Shown: in pieces, positions 44,758 through 53,535 of the stretch
Numbering within the stretch: position 1 is the first letter of the stretch
How the letters are laid out: every line of letters starts with the position of its first letter
NCBI GenBank assembly: GCA_965228695.1
Contig: CBDDIB010000002.1
Coordinates: 3,038,001-3,102,000, forward strand
DNA: 64,000 nt
Source of the DNA: JAJFJD01 sp965228695
GTDB lineage: Bacteria; Pseudomonadota; Alphaproteobacteria; UBA8366
Direction of reading: 5' to 3'
Made by a program: the position numbers and the translations under genes
The notes under the pieces: generated by a model
What the model was told of the DNA's origin: nothing
Database searches by the model: none
The model's input: the letters and a program-made list of their open reading frames with translations, nothing else

Positions 44758-44784
44758 GCGGCGAATGGCATAGGGGACAAAGAC

Positions 44785-46356
44785 ATGCTGATGTCTGGCG
44801 AGGATTTTCGGGAGTCTTTACGGCGCTTCGATCCCACGGTGTTCGTCGATGGCCGGCGGGTGGACTCGATCGCCGACGATCCGCAACTGGCGCCCGGAAT
44901 CGCGGCGATCGGCGTGACCTACGATTTCGCGCGCCGCGACGACTACAAGGCGGTGATGACCGGTACGCAGCATACCAGCGGGAAGCAGGTCAACCGGATG
45001 CTGCATATCAACCGCAGCACACAGGACCTGCTGAACAAGCTGGAAGCCGTGCGCCTCGTCTGCCGTGAAAGCGGCTGCGCGCAGCGCTATCTGACCCATG
45101 ATGCGTTTAACGCGCTATTCCAGGCGACCGCCCGCATCGACGAAGACAAGGGCACGGACTATCACCAGCGTTTCGTGAACTACATGCATCAGGTGCAGGC
45201 CGACGACCTGACCTGTGGTATCGCGATGACCGACGCCAAGGGCGACCGTTCCAAGCGGCCGCACGCGCAAACCAATCCGGACGTGTATGTGCGCATCAAG
45301 GAACGCCGCAAGGACGGCGTCGTCATCAACGGCACGAAGGCGATCGTGACCGCCGCGCCTTACGTGCATGAATTCCTTGTGATGCCGAGCCGGAACATGA
45401 CCGAGGCCGATGCGGACTATGCCGTGTGTTGCGCCGTGCCGCTCGACGCTGACGGCGTGACCATCGTCGCGCGGCCCGCGGGCCGGCCCGGCGAGAACGC
45501 GGCCAAGTTCAGTGCGCGCTACGGCCAGTCGACCGGCGTGGTGATGTTCGAGGACGTCTTCGTGCCGTGGGATCGGGTGTTCCTGGCGGACGAGTGGGAG
45601 CATTCGCAGTTCCTGACGACGACCTACGCGACCCATCACCGGCATAGCTGCATCGGCGCGCGGGCGGGCTTCGGCGACCTGCTGATCGGCGCGGGCGTGT
45701 TGATGTGCGAGGCGAACGGCCTGGAGCCGGGCGGCACGCCGCATCTGCGGGATCGGCTCGTGGAACTGATCAAGATCGTCGAGGGATTCTTCGCCTGCGG
45801 CGTGGCGGCGTCGACCTACGGGCAGGGCGACCCGTCCGGCGCCTTCCAGCCCGAACCGGTCTTCTCGAATGTCGGCAAGCTGCTTCTATCGACCCAGATC
45901 TACGACATGCACCGGATCGGTCATGAGGTTTCCGGCGGCTTGGTCGTGGCGCTGCCGGGGCCGGACGAGGACCACAACCCGGAAACCGGCGGCAAGCTCG
46001 CCGAAATGCTCACCGCGCGGCCCGACGTGCCCTATGCGCAGCGCATGGAAGTCGCCCGGCTGATGGAAGACCTGACCGCCTCGGGAGAGGCCGGCTGGTA
46101 TTCGCTGATCAGCCTGCACGGCGGCGGATCGCCGGAGGCGATGAAGCGGGAAATCTACCGCAACTATCCGATCGAGGACCGCGTCGCCGTGGTCGAGAAG
46201 CTCCTGGACCGCGGCGTCCTGGCCGGGGAGGACGGCAAACCAACGCGCAACCGCCAGCCCGGCCGCTGCTGCGTCGAAGGCTGCAGTCCGCCGGCGGTGC
46301 CGGAACCGGTCCGCGACCTGCCGCCCGCGCGGAGAAAGCCCGACGCGGCCGAGTAG
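44785..46356 (+). CDS. 4-hydroxyphenylacetate 3-hydroxylase (HpaB)/4-hydroxybutyryl-CoA dehydratase-family flavoprotein (523 aa)
   Basis: Acyl-CoA dehydrogenase-fold flavoenzyme of the HpaB/AbfD group: MTGTQHTSGKQVNRML, YMHQVQADDLTCGIAMTD and a C-terminal RCCVEGC tail. Of the four [4Fe-4S] ligands of clostridial 4-hydroxybutyryl-CoA dehydratase (Cys99, Cys103, His292, Cys299), the aligned residues here are C98, Y102, H285 and A292, so the cluster is most likely absent and a FADH2-dependent oxygenase is more probable. No flavin reductase gene is adjacent. It is 28 bp downstream of the MmgE/PrpD gene in the same direction. Substrate unknown. Confidence 0.85.
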   Translation: MLMSGEDFRESLRRFDPTVFVDGRRVDSIADDPQLAPGIAAIGVTYDFARRDDYKAVMTGTQHTSGKQVNRMLHINRSTQDLLNKLEAVRLVCRESGCAQRYLTHDAFNALFQATARIDEDKGTDYHQRFVNYMHQVQADDLTCGIAMTDAKGDRSKRPHAQTNPDVYVRIKERRKDGVVINGTKAIVTAAPYVHEFLVMPSRNMTEADADYAVCCAVPLDADGVTIVARPAGRPGENAAKFSARYGQSTGVVMFEDVFVPWDRVFLADEWEHSQFLTTTYATHHRHSCIGARAGFGDLLIGAGVLMCEANGLEPGGTPHLRDRLVELIKIVEGFFACGVAASTYGQGDPSGAFQPEPVFSNVGKLLLSTQIYDMHRIGHEVSGGLVVALPGPDEDHNPETGGKLAEMLTARPDVPYAQRMEVARLMEDLTASGEAGWYSLISLHGGGSPEAMKREIYRNYPIEDRVAVVEKLLDRGVLAGEDGKPTRNRQPGRCCVEGCSPPAVPEPVRDLPPARRKPDAAE

Positions 46357-46546
46357 CGCGCGGTTTCCAATATCGGCAAGATCACCGGATGGCGTAAGAA
46401 ACGGGTTCGTCGTGGAATAAGGACGCAATGTCGGTTCCCGATGGAGCTTCCCGGGGAGGCGGATCGTTGATGCGATGTCCTATCGACGGATCGGCGTGCG
46501 ATCGAGACCCCCCTGAAAGCATTGGCGAAACAAGAGTAAAGCGACA

Positions 46547-47524
46547 ATGAGCGGATTGTTGGCCTTGTTGGACGATGTCGCGGCGATCGCGAAACTTGCC
46601 GCGTCGCAGCTCGACGATGTCGCCGGCCAGGCGGCGAAAGCCGGCGCCAAGGCTGCGGGGGTGGTTATCGACGACGCGGCGGTGACACCGAAATATGTCA
46701 CGGGCCTTCCGGCCGCGCGCGAGCTTCCCATCGTTTGGAAAATCGCCCGTGCCTCGGTCTTCAACAAGCTGGTCATCCTGCTTCCCGCCGCCTTGTTGTT
46801 AAGCGCGTTCCTGCCCTGGCTGTTGACGCCGCTGTTGATGCTCGGCGGCGCGTACCTTTCTTTCGAAGGGGCGGAGAAAATCTGGCACCTGATCGCCCAT
46901 AAAAATCAGCACAAGCTGGACGACACGTCGACGCTCGACACCGCCCATTTGGAAGAGCAGCGCGTGAAGGGCGCGATCAAAACCGATTTCATCCTGTCGG
47001 CGGAAATAATGACCATTGCCCTCGCCGCGATCGAGTCCGATAGCGCGTGGACGCAGGGGGCCGTGCTCGCGGGCGTGGGTATCGGCATCACCGCGTTGGT
47101 CTATGGCGCGGTCGCACTACTGGTAAAAGCCGATGATGTCGGTCTCAAAATCGCCCAGGTGGGCCGGTTGGCCGCGACGCGCGCAATTGGACGGGGGATC
47201 GTCGCCTTCATGCCGAAACTCATGGCGATCATATCGACCGTCGGGACTGCGGCGATGCTTTGGGTCGGGGGCAGCATCATCGTCCATGGCCTGAAGGATC
47301 TGGGCTGGGTCTTGCCCTACAAGACGATCCATCACGTCGCCGTGGCGGCGGCCGACGCGGCGGGCGCGGCGCAAGGCGCAATTCAGTGGATCGTGACGGC
47401 AAGTCTCGACGGTGTCGCCGGTCTCGCGCTCGGCATGCTCCTGATCCCGGTGGTGGCCTTTACGATTACGCCTATCGTTCAATCCTTTACGCAGAAAGAA
47501 GCCGGCAAGGCTCCCGCCGACTAG
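46547..47524 (+). CDS. DUF808 (YedI-type) inner-membrane protein (325 aa)
   Basis: Polytopic membrane protein with the family's start MSGLLALLDDVAAIAKLAA and the block VVIDDAAVTPKYVTGLPAARELP, then several hydrophobic helices from about residue 75 onwards. YedI is a conserved inner-membrane protein of unknown function in enterobacteria. It stands alone between the HpaB-like gene (190 bp gap) and the convergent CoA-transferase. The start has only a weak purine-rich site. Confidence 0.9.
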   Translation: MSGLLALLDDVAAIAKLAASQLDDVAGQAAKAGAKAAGVVIDDAAVTPKYVTGLPAARELPIVWKIARASVFNKLVILLPAALLLSAFLPWLLTPLLMLGGAYLSFEGAEKIWHLIAHKNQHKLDDTSTLDTAHLEEQRVKGAIKTDFILSAEIMTIALAAIESDSAWTQGAVLAGVGIGITALVYGAVALLVKADDVGLKIAQVGRLAATRAIGRGIVAFMPKLMAIISTVGTAAMLWVGGSIIVHGLKDLGWVLPYKTIHHVAVAAADAAGAAQGAIQWIVTASLDGVAGLALGMLLIPVVAFTITPIVQSFTQKEAGKAPAD

Positions 47525-47577
47525 CGGACCGGCGGCATAGGCAGATTGAGAGGTAGGTGATCGCGTACGATCGTCGC

Positions 47578-48258
47578 TTAGCGTGCGGGCAGTTCCGGAG
47601 CGTTCAGGACACCACAATCGTCGGCGAAACTCAAAATTGCGCCACTTTGGTCCTGTAGGTCTTTGCGCGACAATCCCTCTACGATTTCACGCACCAGGAA
47701 TCCGTCGGGCGCGATATCCATCACGGCGAGGTCGGTGTACACGCGGTCGACCACACCGACGCCTGTTACCGGATAGCTGCACGTCTCGACGAGGCGTGGA
47801 GCGCCGTCTTTCGTCGTGTGCTGCATCGTTACCCGGACGCTTTTCGCGCCGGCGACGAGATCCATGGCGCCGCCGACCAGTTGGCCCTTGTGCGTCATCT
47901 TTGCGTCCCAGTTCGCGAGGTCGCCGCTGGACGAGACTTCGAACCCGCCGAGGAGCGTGACGTCGACATGGCCGCCCCGGATCATGGCAAACGCCATTGT
48001 CGAATCCGAGAGCGACGCGCCCGGCAGGAGCGTAATGTACTGGCTTCCGGCGTCGACGAAGTCCGAATCCTTCTCTCCCTCGGCGGCCAGCGGGCCGACG
48101 CCGACAATGCCGTTCTCGGAATGGAACATCAGGTCGCGGTCTTCCGGTTTGTAATTCGCCACCAACACGGGCATGCCGAGGCCGAGGTTGACATAGCTGC
48201 CTTCGACCAGGTCCTGCGCCGCGCGCCAGGCTATTTGATGCCGCGTCAACGGTTGCAT
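47578..48258 (-). CDS. 3-oxoacid CoA-transferase, subunit B (226 aa)
   Basis: Beta subunit of a family I CoA-transferase (acetoacetate:succinyl-CoA type). It has GSYVNLGLGMPVLVANY and the active-site Glu in FHSENGIVGVG, the residue that forms the glutamyl-CoA intermediate, and GGHVDVTLLGGFEVSSSG. A longer open frame continues upstream across subunit A, but the real start is the ATG at 48258, 2 bp after the stop of subunit A. With the adjacent 3-hydroxybutyrate dehydrogenase it forms a ketone-body utilisation pair. Confidence 0.92.
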   Translation of the reverse strand: MQPLTRHQIAWRAAQDLVEGSYVNLGLGMPVLVANYKPEDRDLMFHSENGIVGVGPLAAEGEKDSDFVDAGSQYITLLPGASLSDSTMAFAMIRGGHVDVTLLGGFEVSSSGDLANWDAKMTHKGQLVGGAMDLVAGAKSVRVTMQHTTKDGAPRLVETCSYPVTGVGVVDRVYTDLAVMDIAPDGFLVREIVEGLSRKDLQDQSGAILSFADDCGVLNAPELPAR

Positions 48259-48260
48259 GA

Positions 48261-48956
48261 TCAGAGTTCTCCCGGATGTTCGGGGCTGGCGTCTTCCTGT
48301 TCGATCACCCGATGGACGAAAATGCCCGGAATATGGACGTTGTCGGGTTCGATCGGATCGTCGGTCGCGCTGCCCGCCTCGACGATCGTCGTGCCGGCCG
48401 CCATCGCCATCGGCAGCGCGAAATTGCCCTGCGTGCCCCGGAACCGAACATTGCCCCATTTGTCGGCGCGTACCGCGCGGATGAAGGCGTAATCCGCCCT
48501 TATGGCCGTTTCCAAGGCGAATTCCTTTCCGTCGAATGCCCGGATTTCCTTGCCCTCGGTTAGCTGCGTGCCGACACCGGTCGGTGTGTAGAAGGCCGGA
48601 ATCCCGGCGCCGCCGGCGCGGATGCGTTCGGCGAAAGTGCCCTGCGGCACCATCTCGATTTCGAGTTTGCCGTCCAGCCATTGCCGCTCGTAGTTGGACG
48701 TTTCCCGTCCCCGGCTTCGGGCGGCCGAACAAATTACCTTGGAGACCCGCCGTTCCCCGAAAATCTTCGGGCAAAACCCCTCCACGTAGCGGATGCCGTT
48801 GATGATCAGGGTCAGATCGCGCGCGCCATTCTGCTCGAGGGCCCGGAGAAGCGCGAAGGGCACGCCGGCGCCGCCGAACCCGCTCACCAATATCGATGCC
48901 CCGTCCCCAAGGCCATCCAACACGGCGTCCATTGAATCGAAGCGTTTATCGATCAT
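48261..48956 (-). CDS. 3-oxoacid CoA-transferase, subunit A (231 aa)
   Basis: Alpha subunit of the same enzyme. The family motif GASILVSGFGGAGVPFALL is near the N-terminus, with MVPQGTFAERIRAGGAGIPAF following, and a C-terminal PNVHIPGI-like region (DNVHIPGIFVHRV). The ATG at 48956 is preceded by a GGAGATAAAGAG stretch; an open frame reaches 49046 but adds no conserved sequence. Divergent from the 3-hydroxybutyrate dehydrogenase gene across 239 bp. Converts acetoacetate to acetoacetyl-CoA in the cytoplasm. Confidence 0.92.
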   Translation of the reverse strand: MIDKRFDSMDAVLDGLGDGASILVSGFGGAGVPFALLRALEQNGARDLTLIINGIRYVEGFCPKIFGERRVSKVICSAARSRGRETSNYERQWLDGKLEIEMVPQGTFAERIRAGGAGIPAFYTPTGVGTQLTEGKEIRAFDGKEFALETAIRADYAFIRAVRADKWGNVRFRGTQGNFALPMAMAAGTTIVEAGSATDDPIEPDNVHIPGIFVHRVIEQEDASPEHPGEL

Positions 48957-49195
48957 CGGCGTCTCTTTATCTCCAACTAGTATCCGTTCGTGGTCGGCAT
49001 TCCCGCCATGACGGCACATTAGAGTCGAGATAGCGAACCATGGCAAATTTATCCGTTAGCTGGACCGGCCTCGGCGTTATTCGGCGCCTGAGGTATCTTC
49101 GGTTTCGGGCTCGGCAGGATCTTTATTCCGGTCGCGGCCTTTACAATCACGCCGGCCGTCCAATTTGTTACGCGACGGTACCGAGAGAGGATTTT

Positions 49196-49978
49196 ATGGC
49201 AAAAGGTAAGAACGCGATCATCACCGGGTCCACCAGCGGCATCGGCCTGGGAATCGCCGAGGCCATGGCGCGCGCCGGCATGAATATCACGCTCAATGGT
49301 TTCGGCGATGCGGGGGAGATCGAGGCGTCCCGGGCGGATCTCGAAAAGCGCCACGGGGTCAAGGTCGGATACCATGGCGCGGACGTTACCGAGCCGGACC
49401 AAATCGCGGAACTGATGTCCACTGCGACGGAGGCGATCGGCCCGGTCGACGTGGTCGTGAACAACGCCGGGATTCAGACCGTAGCGCCGGTCGACGAATT
49501 CCCCATCGAGAAATGGGATGCGATTCTCGCGGTCAATCTGACCAGCGCGTTCCTGACGACCCGTCTTGCCGTCCCCGAGATGAAGCGGCGGAAATGGGGC
49601 CGCGTCATCAACATCGCTTCGGCGCACGGATTGGTGGCGTCGCCCTTCAAGTCGGCCTATGTCGCCGCCAAGCACGGCATGGTGGGGCTCACCAAGACCG
49701 TCGCCTTGGAGGTCGCGGAATTCGGCATCACCTGCAACGCCATCTGCCCCGGTTACGTTCGGACACCGTTGGTCGAAAAGCAAATCCCGGACACCGCCCA
49801 AGCGCGCGGGATCAGTGAGGATGAAGTCGTCCGGGATGTCATCCTGGAGGCTCAGGCAACGAAGGAGTTTGTTACCGTCGAACAACTGGGCGCGCTTGCG
49901 GTATTCCTGTGCTCCGACGACGCGTCGCAGATAACCGGAACCACCTTGTCGATGGACGGCGGTTGGACCGCGCATTAA
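49196..49978 (+). CDS. 3-hydroxybutyrate dehydrogenase (260 aa)
   Basis: NAD-dependent SDR enzyme oxidising 3-hydroxybutyrate to acetoacetate. It has the cofactor loop TGSTSGIGLGIA, NNAG, the catalytic Ser and Tyr/Lys in ASAHGL and YVAAKHG, and the bacterial BDH-like C-terminus with QITGTTLSMDGGWTAH. The ATG at 49196 has AGAGAGG 5 nt upstream; the open frame to 49040 is not needed. It is the standard partner of the acetoacetate CoA-transferase genes opposite, giving a polyhydroxybutyrate/ketone-body catabolic set. Confidence 0.92.
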   Translation: MAKGKNAIITGSTSGIGLGIAEAMARAGMNITLNGFGDAGEIEASRADLEKRHGVKVGYHGADVTEPDQIAELMSTATEAIGPVDVVVNNAGIQTVAPVDEFPIEKWDAILAVNLTSAFLTTRLAVPEMKRRKWGRVINIASAHGLVASPFKSAYVAAKHGMVGLTKTVALEVAEFGITCNAICPGYVRTPLVEKQIPDTAQARGISEDEVVRDVILEAQATKEFVTVEQLGALAVFLCSDDASQITGTTLSMDGGWTAH

Positions 49979-50032
49979 CCCTTTGGGGATAAACCCGATC
50001 TACAGTGGCGCGCCACGTATTGGAATGAAGCC

Positions 50033-51091
50033 ATGGCACGTCGAAACGGAAAGAACGCCCGAAAGTCGATCAACCTTGCGCTTCAGGGGGGCGGGGCGCA
50101 CGGCGCTTTCACATGGGGTGTGCTGGACCGGCTTCTCGAGGACGATCGCATCGCGATCGAGGCGATCAGCGGTACGTCCGCCGGGGCGATGAATGCGGTC
50201 GTCGTGGCCGACGGGATCATGCGCGGCGGCGCGGACGGCGCCCGCGCGGCGCTCGAGAAGTTCTGGGGCGCCGTCAGCGATGCCGGCCGCTTGAGCCCGA
50301 TTCAGCGCGGTCCCCTCGATGTCTTCATGGGAAACTGGAGCCTGGACAACAGTCCCAGCTACGTCTTCTTCGACATGTTCAACCGGCTCACCTCGCCCTA
50401 CAACGTCAATCCCCTGAACATCAACCCGCTGCGGACGATTTTGGAGGATACGATCGATTTCGAGGTGGTCCGCTCCTGCGACAAGATGAAAATCCTGATC
50501 TCCGCGACCAACGTCGAGACCGGGCGCGTGAAGGTTTTCAACCGCCACGAACTGACCTGCGACATGGTCATGGCGTCCGCTTGCCTGCCTTTCATCTTCC
50601 AGGCGGTTGAGATCGACGGCATTCCGTATTGGGACGGGGGCTACATGGGGAACCCGGTGCTTTTCCCATTCTACAGCGAGAGTGAGTCGGACGATATCGT
50701 AATCGTCCAGATCAATCCGATGGAGCGCAAAGGTACGCCCAGTTCGGCGCAGGAGATCCTGAACCGGGTGAACGAGATCACCTTCAACAGCAGCCTATTG
50801 AAGGAGCTTCGCGCGATCGATTTCGTTCAACGGTTGTTGGACCAAGGGAAGATCGATCCGGCGGATTACCGCCGGCTCCACGTCCATATGATCCAGGCGC
50901 ACGAGGAAATCAAACCTCTGGGTGCTTCCTCGAAACTCAATACCGAATGGCGATTCCTGCGCCATCTGTTCGAGGTTGGGCGGACCACGGCGGACGACTG
51001 GATTGGCGCCAACTTCGATCACCTCGGTGCGCAATCGACGGTCGACATCCCGACCATGTTCTTGGGGCTGGGTGCAGAACATCATGGGTGA
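50033..51091 (+). CDS. Patatin-like phospholipase (352 aa)
   Basis: Serine hydrolase of the patatin family. The oxyanion loop is LALQGGGAHGAFTWG, the nucleophile elbow AISGTSAGAMNA (S49) and the second dyad residue the Asp in YWDGGYMGNP (D201). No signal peptide is present. It starts 54 bp after the 3-hydroxybutyrate dehydrogenase gene in the same direction, a neighbourhood that is common in alphaproteobacteria and suggests a role with PHB granules or membrane lipids. The C-terminal third is the DUF3734-like part, with no further catalytic residues recognised. Confidence 0.9.
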   Translation: MARRNGKNARKSINLALQGGGAHGAFTWGVLDRLLEDDRIAIEAISGTSAGAMNAVVVADGIMRGGADGARAALEKFWGAVSDAGRLSPIQRGPLDVFMGNWSLDNSPSYVFFDMFNRLTSPYNVNPLNINPLRTILEDTIDFEVVRSCDKMKILISATNVETGRVKVFNRHELTCDMVMASACLPFIFQAVEIDGIPYWDGGYMGNPVLFPFYSESESDDIVIVQINPMERKGTPSSAQEILNRVNEITFNSSLLKELRAIDFVQRLLDQGKIDPADYRRLHVHMIQAHEEIKPLGASSKLNTEWRFLRHLFEVGRTTADDWIGANFDHLGAQSTVDIPTMFLGLGAEHHG

Positions 51092-51178
51092 AAAATGGGG
51101 CCGGCTTGCAGGCAGGATTGTTCGCCGAGTGCTTTCCGGTTCGCGAATTTCCCAGCGAAACGCCAGAGATTCGAACGC

Positions 51179-51820
51179 CTAGATATTTTTTTGCAGTTTG
51201 TCGATCAAGCCGTCGATGTTTTCGCGCTGAATGATCGACGTGATTTCGGAGCGACGGGTCGCCACCATGCTTATGCCATCGACGCTGACGTCGATGACCT
51301 TGTGCGCGCCCTCGATTTCCCGGATACGCCATTCAACAGTGAATTTACGATCGCGTCCGGCCACATTCGTTCGGACGACAACCGTATCGTCATCCATGGG
51401 TAACGCTTTATCGATCGTTACGGTTTCGCCTTGATAGTTGCCGAGTTGGACCGCATAGGTTTTGGCCGTCCAGGCGGCGAAGAGCTGTTTGTACTGCGAT
51501 TTCTGACGGTCGGACATTTGCCGCCAGTATCGGCCGGCGACCACTTGGCTTATTTGGTCGAACGCAAAATACTTTTTGAGAAACTGCTGGAATGCTTCCG
51601 CTCGTTTTGCCTGCGATTTTTTCGGACCGCCGAGAACACCGAGGGCTTCATTGGTGAGGGTTTCGACCACCTCGCGCGCTTGCGCGACATCCGGTTTCGC
51701 GGTTGCGGAATTTGCCGTCAGAAAAATCGCTTGTATCACCAACACCGCGAGCAAGGCCCGCATTGTCAAAGATACGGACCGGTCAGCCCGAGAAATCGCG
51801 ACACGAATATTCGTCAGCAT
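51179..51820 (-). CDS. MlaC/Ttg2D-family phospholipid-binding protein (about 213 aa)
   Basis: Periplasmic lipid shuttle of the Mla/toluene-tolerance type. A hydrophobic segment (MRALLAVLVIQAIFLTANSA) forms a signal peptide, and the mature protein has FDQISQVVAGRYWRQMSDRQ, typical of the family, then a beta-rich ligand-binding part ending in DGISMVATRRSEI. The start could be the ATG at 51820 or the one at 51763 that begins the hydrophobic segment; the open frame reaches 51928. No Mla transporter genes are adjacent. It is encoded downstream of the small lipoprotein gene on the same strand and is convergent with the patatin gene. Confidence 0.82.
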   Translation of the reverse strand: MLTNIRVAISRADRSVSLTMRALLAVLVIQAIFLTANSATAKPDVAQAREVVETLTNEALGVLGGPKKSQAKRAEAFQQFLKKYFAFDQISQVVAGRYWRQMSDRQKSQYKQLFAAWTAKTYAVQLGNYQGETVTIDKALPMDDDTVVVRTNVAGRDRKFTVEWRIREIEGAHKVIDVSVDGISMVATRRSEITSIIQRENIDGLIDKLQKNI

Positions 51821-52050
51821 ATAAGAGTCCAATCGTTGGTAGGAAAATCGACTCCGAAATAAGTCGAAAAAAAACGTTTGACCGGCGCGGACATGAAGAT
51901 AGAACCGCCACCGATCGTCGGCATCCATGGGACCGAACTGCGCTCCTGTTGAAAGGGGTGGGCTGCACGCAGTTCAAACACGCCTTCCCCGAAATATCCG
52001 GAAGACGATCATCGGCGCGGCAAAACGCGTTGAGCGCCGCATGTGTTTAC

Positions 52051-52302
52051 TCACTGGAGGAGCGAATCCCGCCGAATCTGATCCATCCGAATTTCATACT
52101 CGGATTGACTGATTCTTCCGGCTTTACGATCTTCTTCGACGCGGTCCTTTTGGCGCTTCAGATGGTATTCGTACCCGCCTGCGCCGGCGGCCGCACCGCC
52201 GACGCCGCCCAGAAGGGCACTGCCGCCACTCGACTCGCATGCTGACAGCCCGAGACTTGCCGCGAGCATCGCTCCCGCTAACGCTGCCTTATACATCTTC
52301 AC
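52051..52302 (-). CDS. Small Gly-rich lipoprotein (83 aa)
   Basis: Signal peptide with a lipobox LSAC that puts the lipid on C22, then a glycine-zipper-like stretch (LLGGVGGAAAGAGGYEY) that may insert into or lie along a membrane, and a charged C-terminal helix with GRISQSEYEIRMDQI resembling the end of SHOCT-type peptides. The ATG at 52302 has a GAGG-like site upstream. Outer-membrane lipoproteins of this kind are common and unassigned. It is on the same strand as the MlaC-like gene, 230 bp upstream. Confidence 0.7.
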   Translation of the reverse strand: MKMYKAALAGAMLAASLGLSACESSGGSALLGGVGGAAAGAGGYEYHLKRQKDRVEEDRKAGRISQSEYEIRMDQIRRDSLLQ

Positions 52303-52598
52303 CTCTCCGATCGCGTGTGAATCATTGACAGTTCTTTAACAACGGTGAAGGGCGAACGATGGTTCCCGACGTCGTGTCAATCCACGAAGGTGTGTTGAGC
52401 GCGAGAATACGGCCCGCCACGGCTCCGGAACCGATCCGAGTGCGGTGACCCGCAACGAGAAAGCCCGGCGTGGTGGAGTAACCGCGCGCAAAGCGGCCAA
52501 TCGTCGTTTGTCAGTTCCCCTCGTTTTGCCGCATAATTCGGCCTATCCGGGGGCCCGCCGGAACCTTTCAAGACGATACGATTGCACGAGGACATTCC

Positions 52599-53510
52599 AT
52601 GCTGACGATTACGCCTACCGGCGACATTCTGGGCGCGACCGTGGACGGGCTCGATCTCGCGCGGCCGATGGACGACGCGACCTTTGCCGGGCTGCTGGCG
52701 GCGCTGGGCGAGAACGGCTATCTGTGCTTTCCGGGACAGACGCTGGAATCGGTCGAGCTGAAGGCATTTTCCGAACGGTTCGGCGACATCCAGGCGGGCG
52801 TCGCCAAACCTTCGAAGCATGTGGATTGCCCGGGCGTCGGCATCCTGTCGAACATCAAGGTGGACGGCGAGTATATCGGGTTCGCCGATGCCGGGCAGGA
52901 CTGGCATACGGACATGACCTACCGCGAGGTCATGGGCTTCGTGAACGTGCTCTACTGCCTTCAAATTCCGCGCCGCGACGGCAGGACGCTGGGCGGCACT
53001 GAATTCGCGAATATGCACTTGGCCTACGATGCGCTGCCGGAGGAGATGAAGACCCGGCTGGCCGACGCGGTGGTCGTGCATAACTTCGAGAAGATGTGGG
53101 AATACATGCGCACGGTGCGCAAGAGCGGCCGCGCGCCGATGACCGACGAACAGCGCCGCCAGCGGCCGCCGGTGGAACACCCGCTGTTCCTGACCCATCC
53201 GATCACCGGCCGGAAGGTGCTGTACGCCAATCCCGGCTACGCGGAGCGCATCGTTGGCATGTCGCAGCAGGAAAGCGACGACACCATCGCCTGGCTGGTC
53301 GAGTTCCAGCTTCAGGAGCGGTTCCGCCATACCTTTACATGGACCGAAGGCGATGTGGTTGTCTGGGACAACTTCGGCACCCTGCATCGCGGAATCGCGG
53401 ACTACGGTCCCGACGAGTACCGCTTGATGCGGCGCTGCCAAGTGCTCGGCACCAAGATCTTCGACCCGGCATACCGGCGGTCGGTATCGCTGCCGGCGTT
53501 GGCCGCCTGA
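52599..53510 (+). CDS. TauD/TfdA-family Fe(II)/2-oxoglutarate dioxygenase (303 aa)
   Basis: Non-heme iron oxygenase coupled to 2-oxoglutarate. The facial triad is visible as H103 and D105 in DWHTDMTYRE and H263 in TLHRGIADYG, followed by Arg residues near YRLMRRC that would bind 2-oxoglutarate. Substrates of the family include taurine, 2,4-D and other sulfonates or phenoxyacetates; none can be named here. It begins at an ATG preceded by GAGGA. It is convergent with the lyase gene at 53536 across 25 bp. Confidence 0.9.
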   Translation: MLTITPTGDILGATVDGLDLARPMDDATFAGLLAALGENGYLCFPGQTLESVELKAFSERFGDIQAGVAKPSKHVDCPGVGILSNIKVDGEYIGFADAGQDWHTDMTYREVMGFVNVLYCLQIPRRDGRTLGGTEFANMHLAYDALPEEMKTRLADAVVVHNFEKMWEYMRTVRKSGRAPMTDEQRRQRPPVEHPLFLTHPITGRKVLYANPGYAERIVGMSQQESDDTIAWLVEFQLQERFRHTFTWTEGDVVVWDNFGTLHRGIADYGPDEYRLMRRCQVLGTKIFDPAYRRSVSLPALAA

Positions 53511-53535
53511 CCGCGGCCGCCGGTTCAGGCTGCCG

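Noticed and set aside
51160..51185. GATTCGAACG stretch resembling the T-loop end of a reverse-strand tRNA
   Set aside because: No matching acceptor stem or anticodon arm lies around it.
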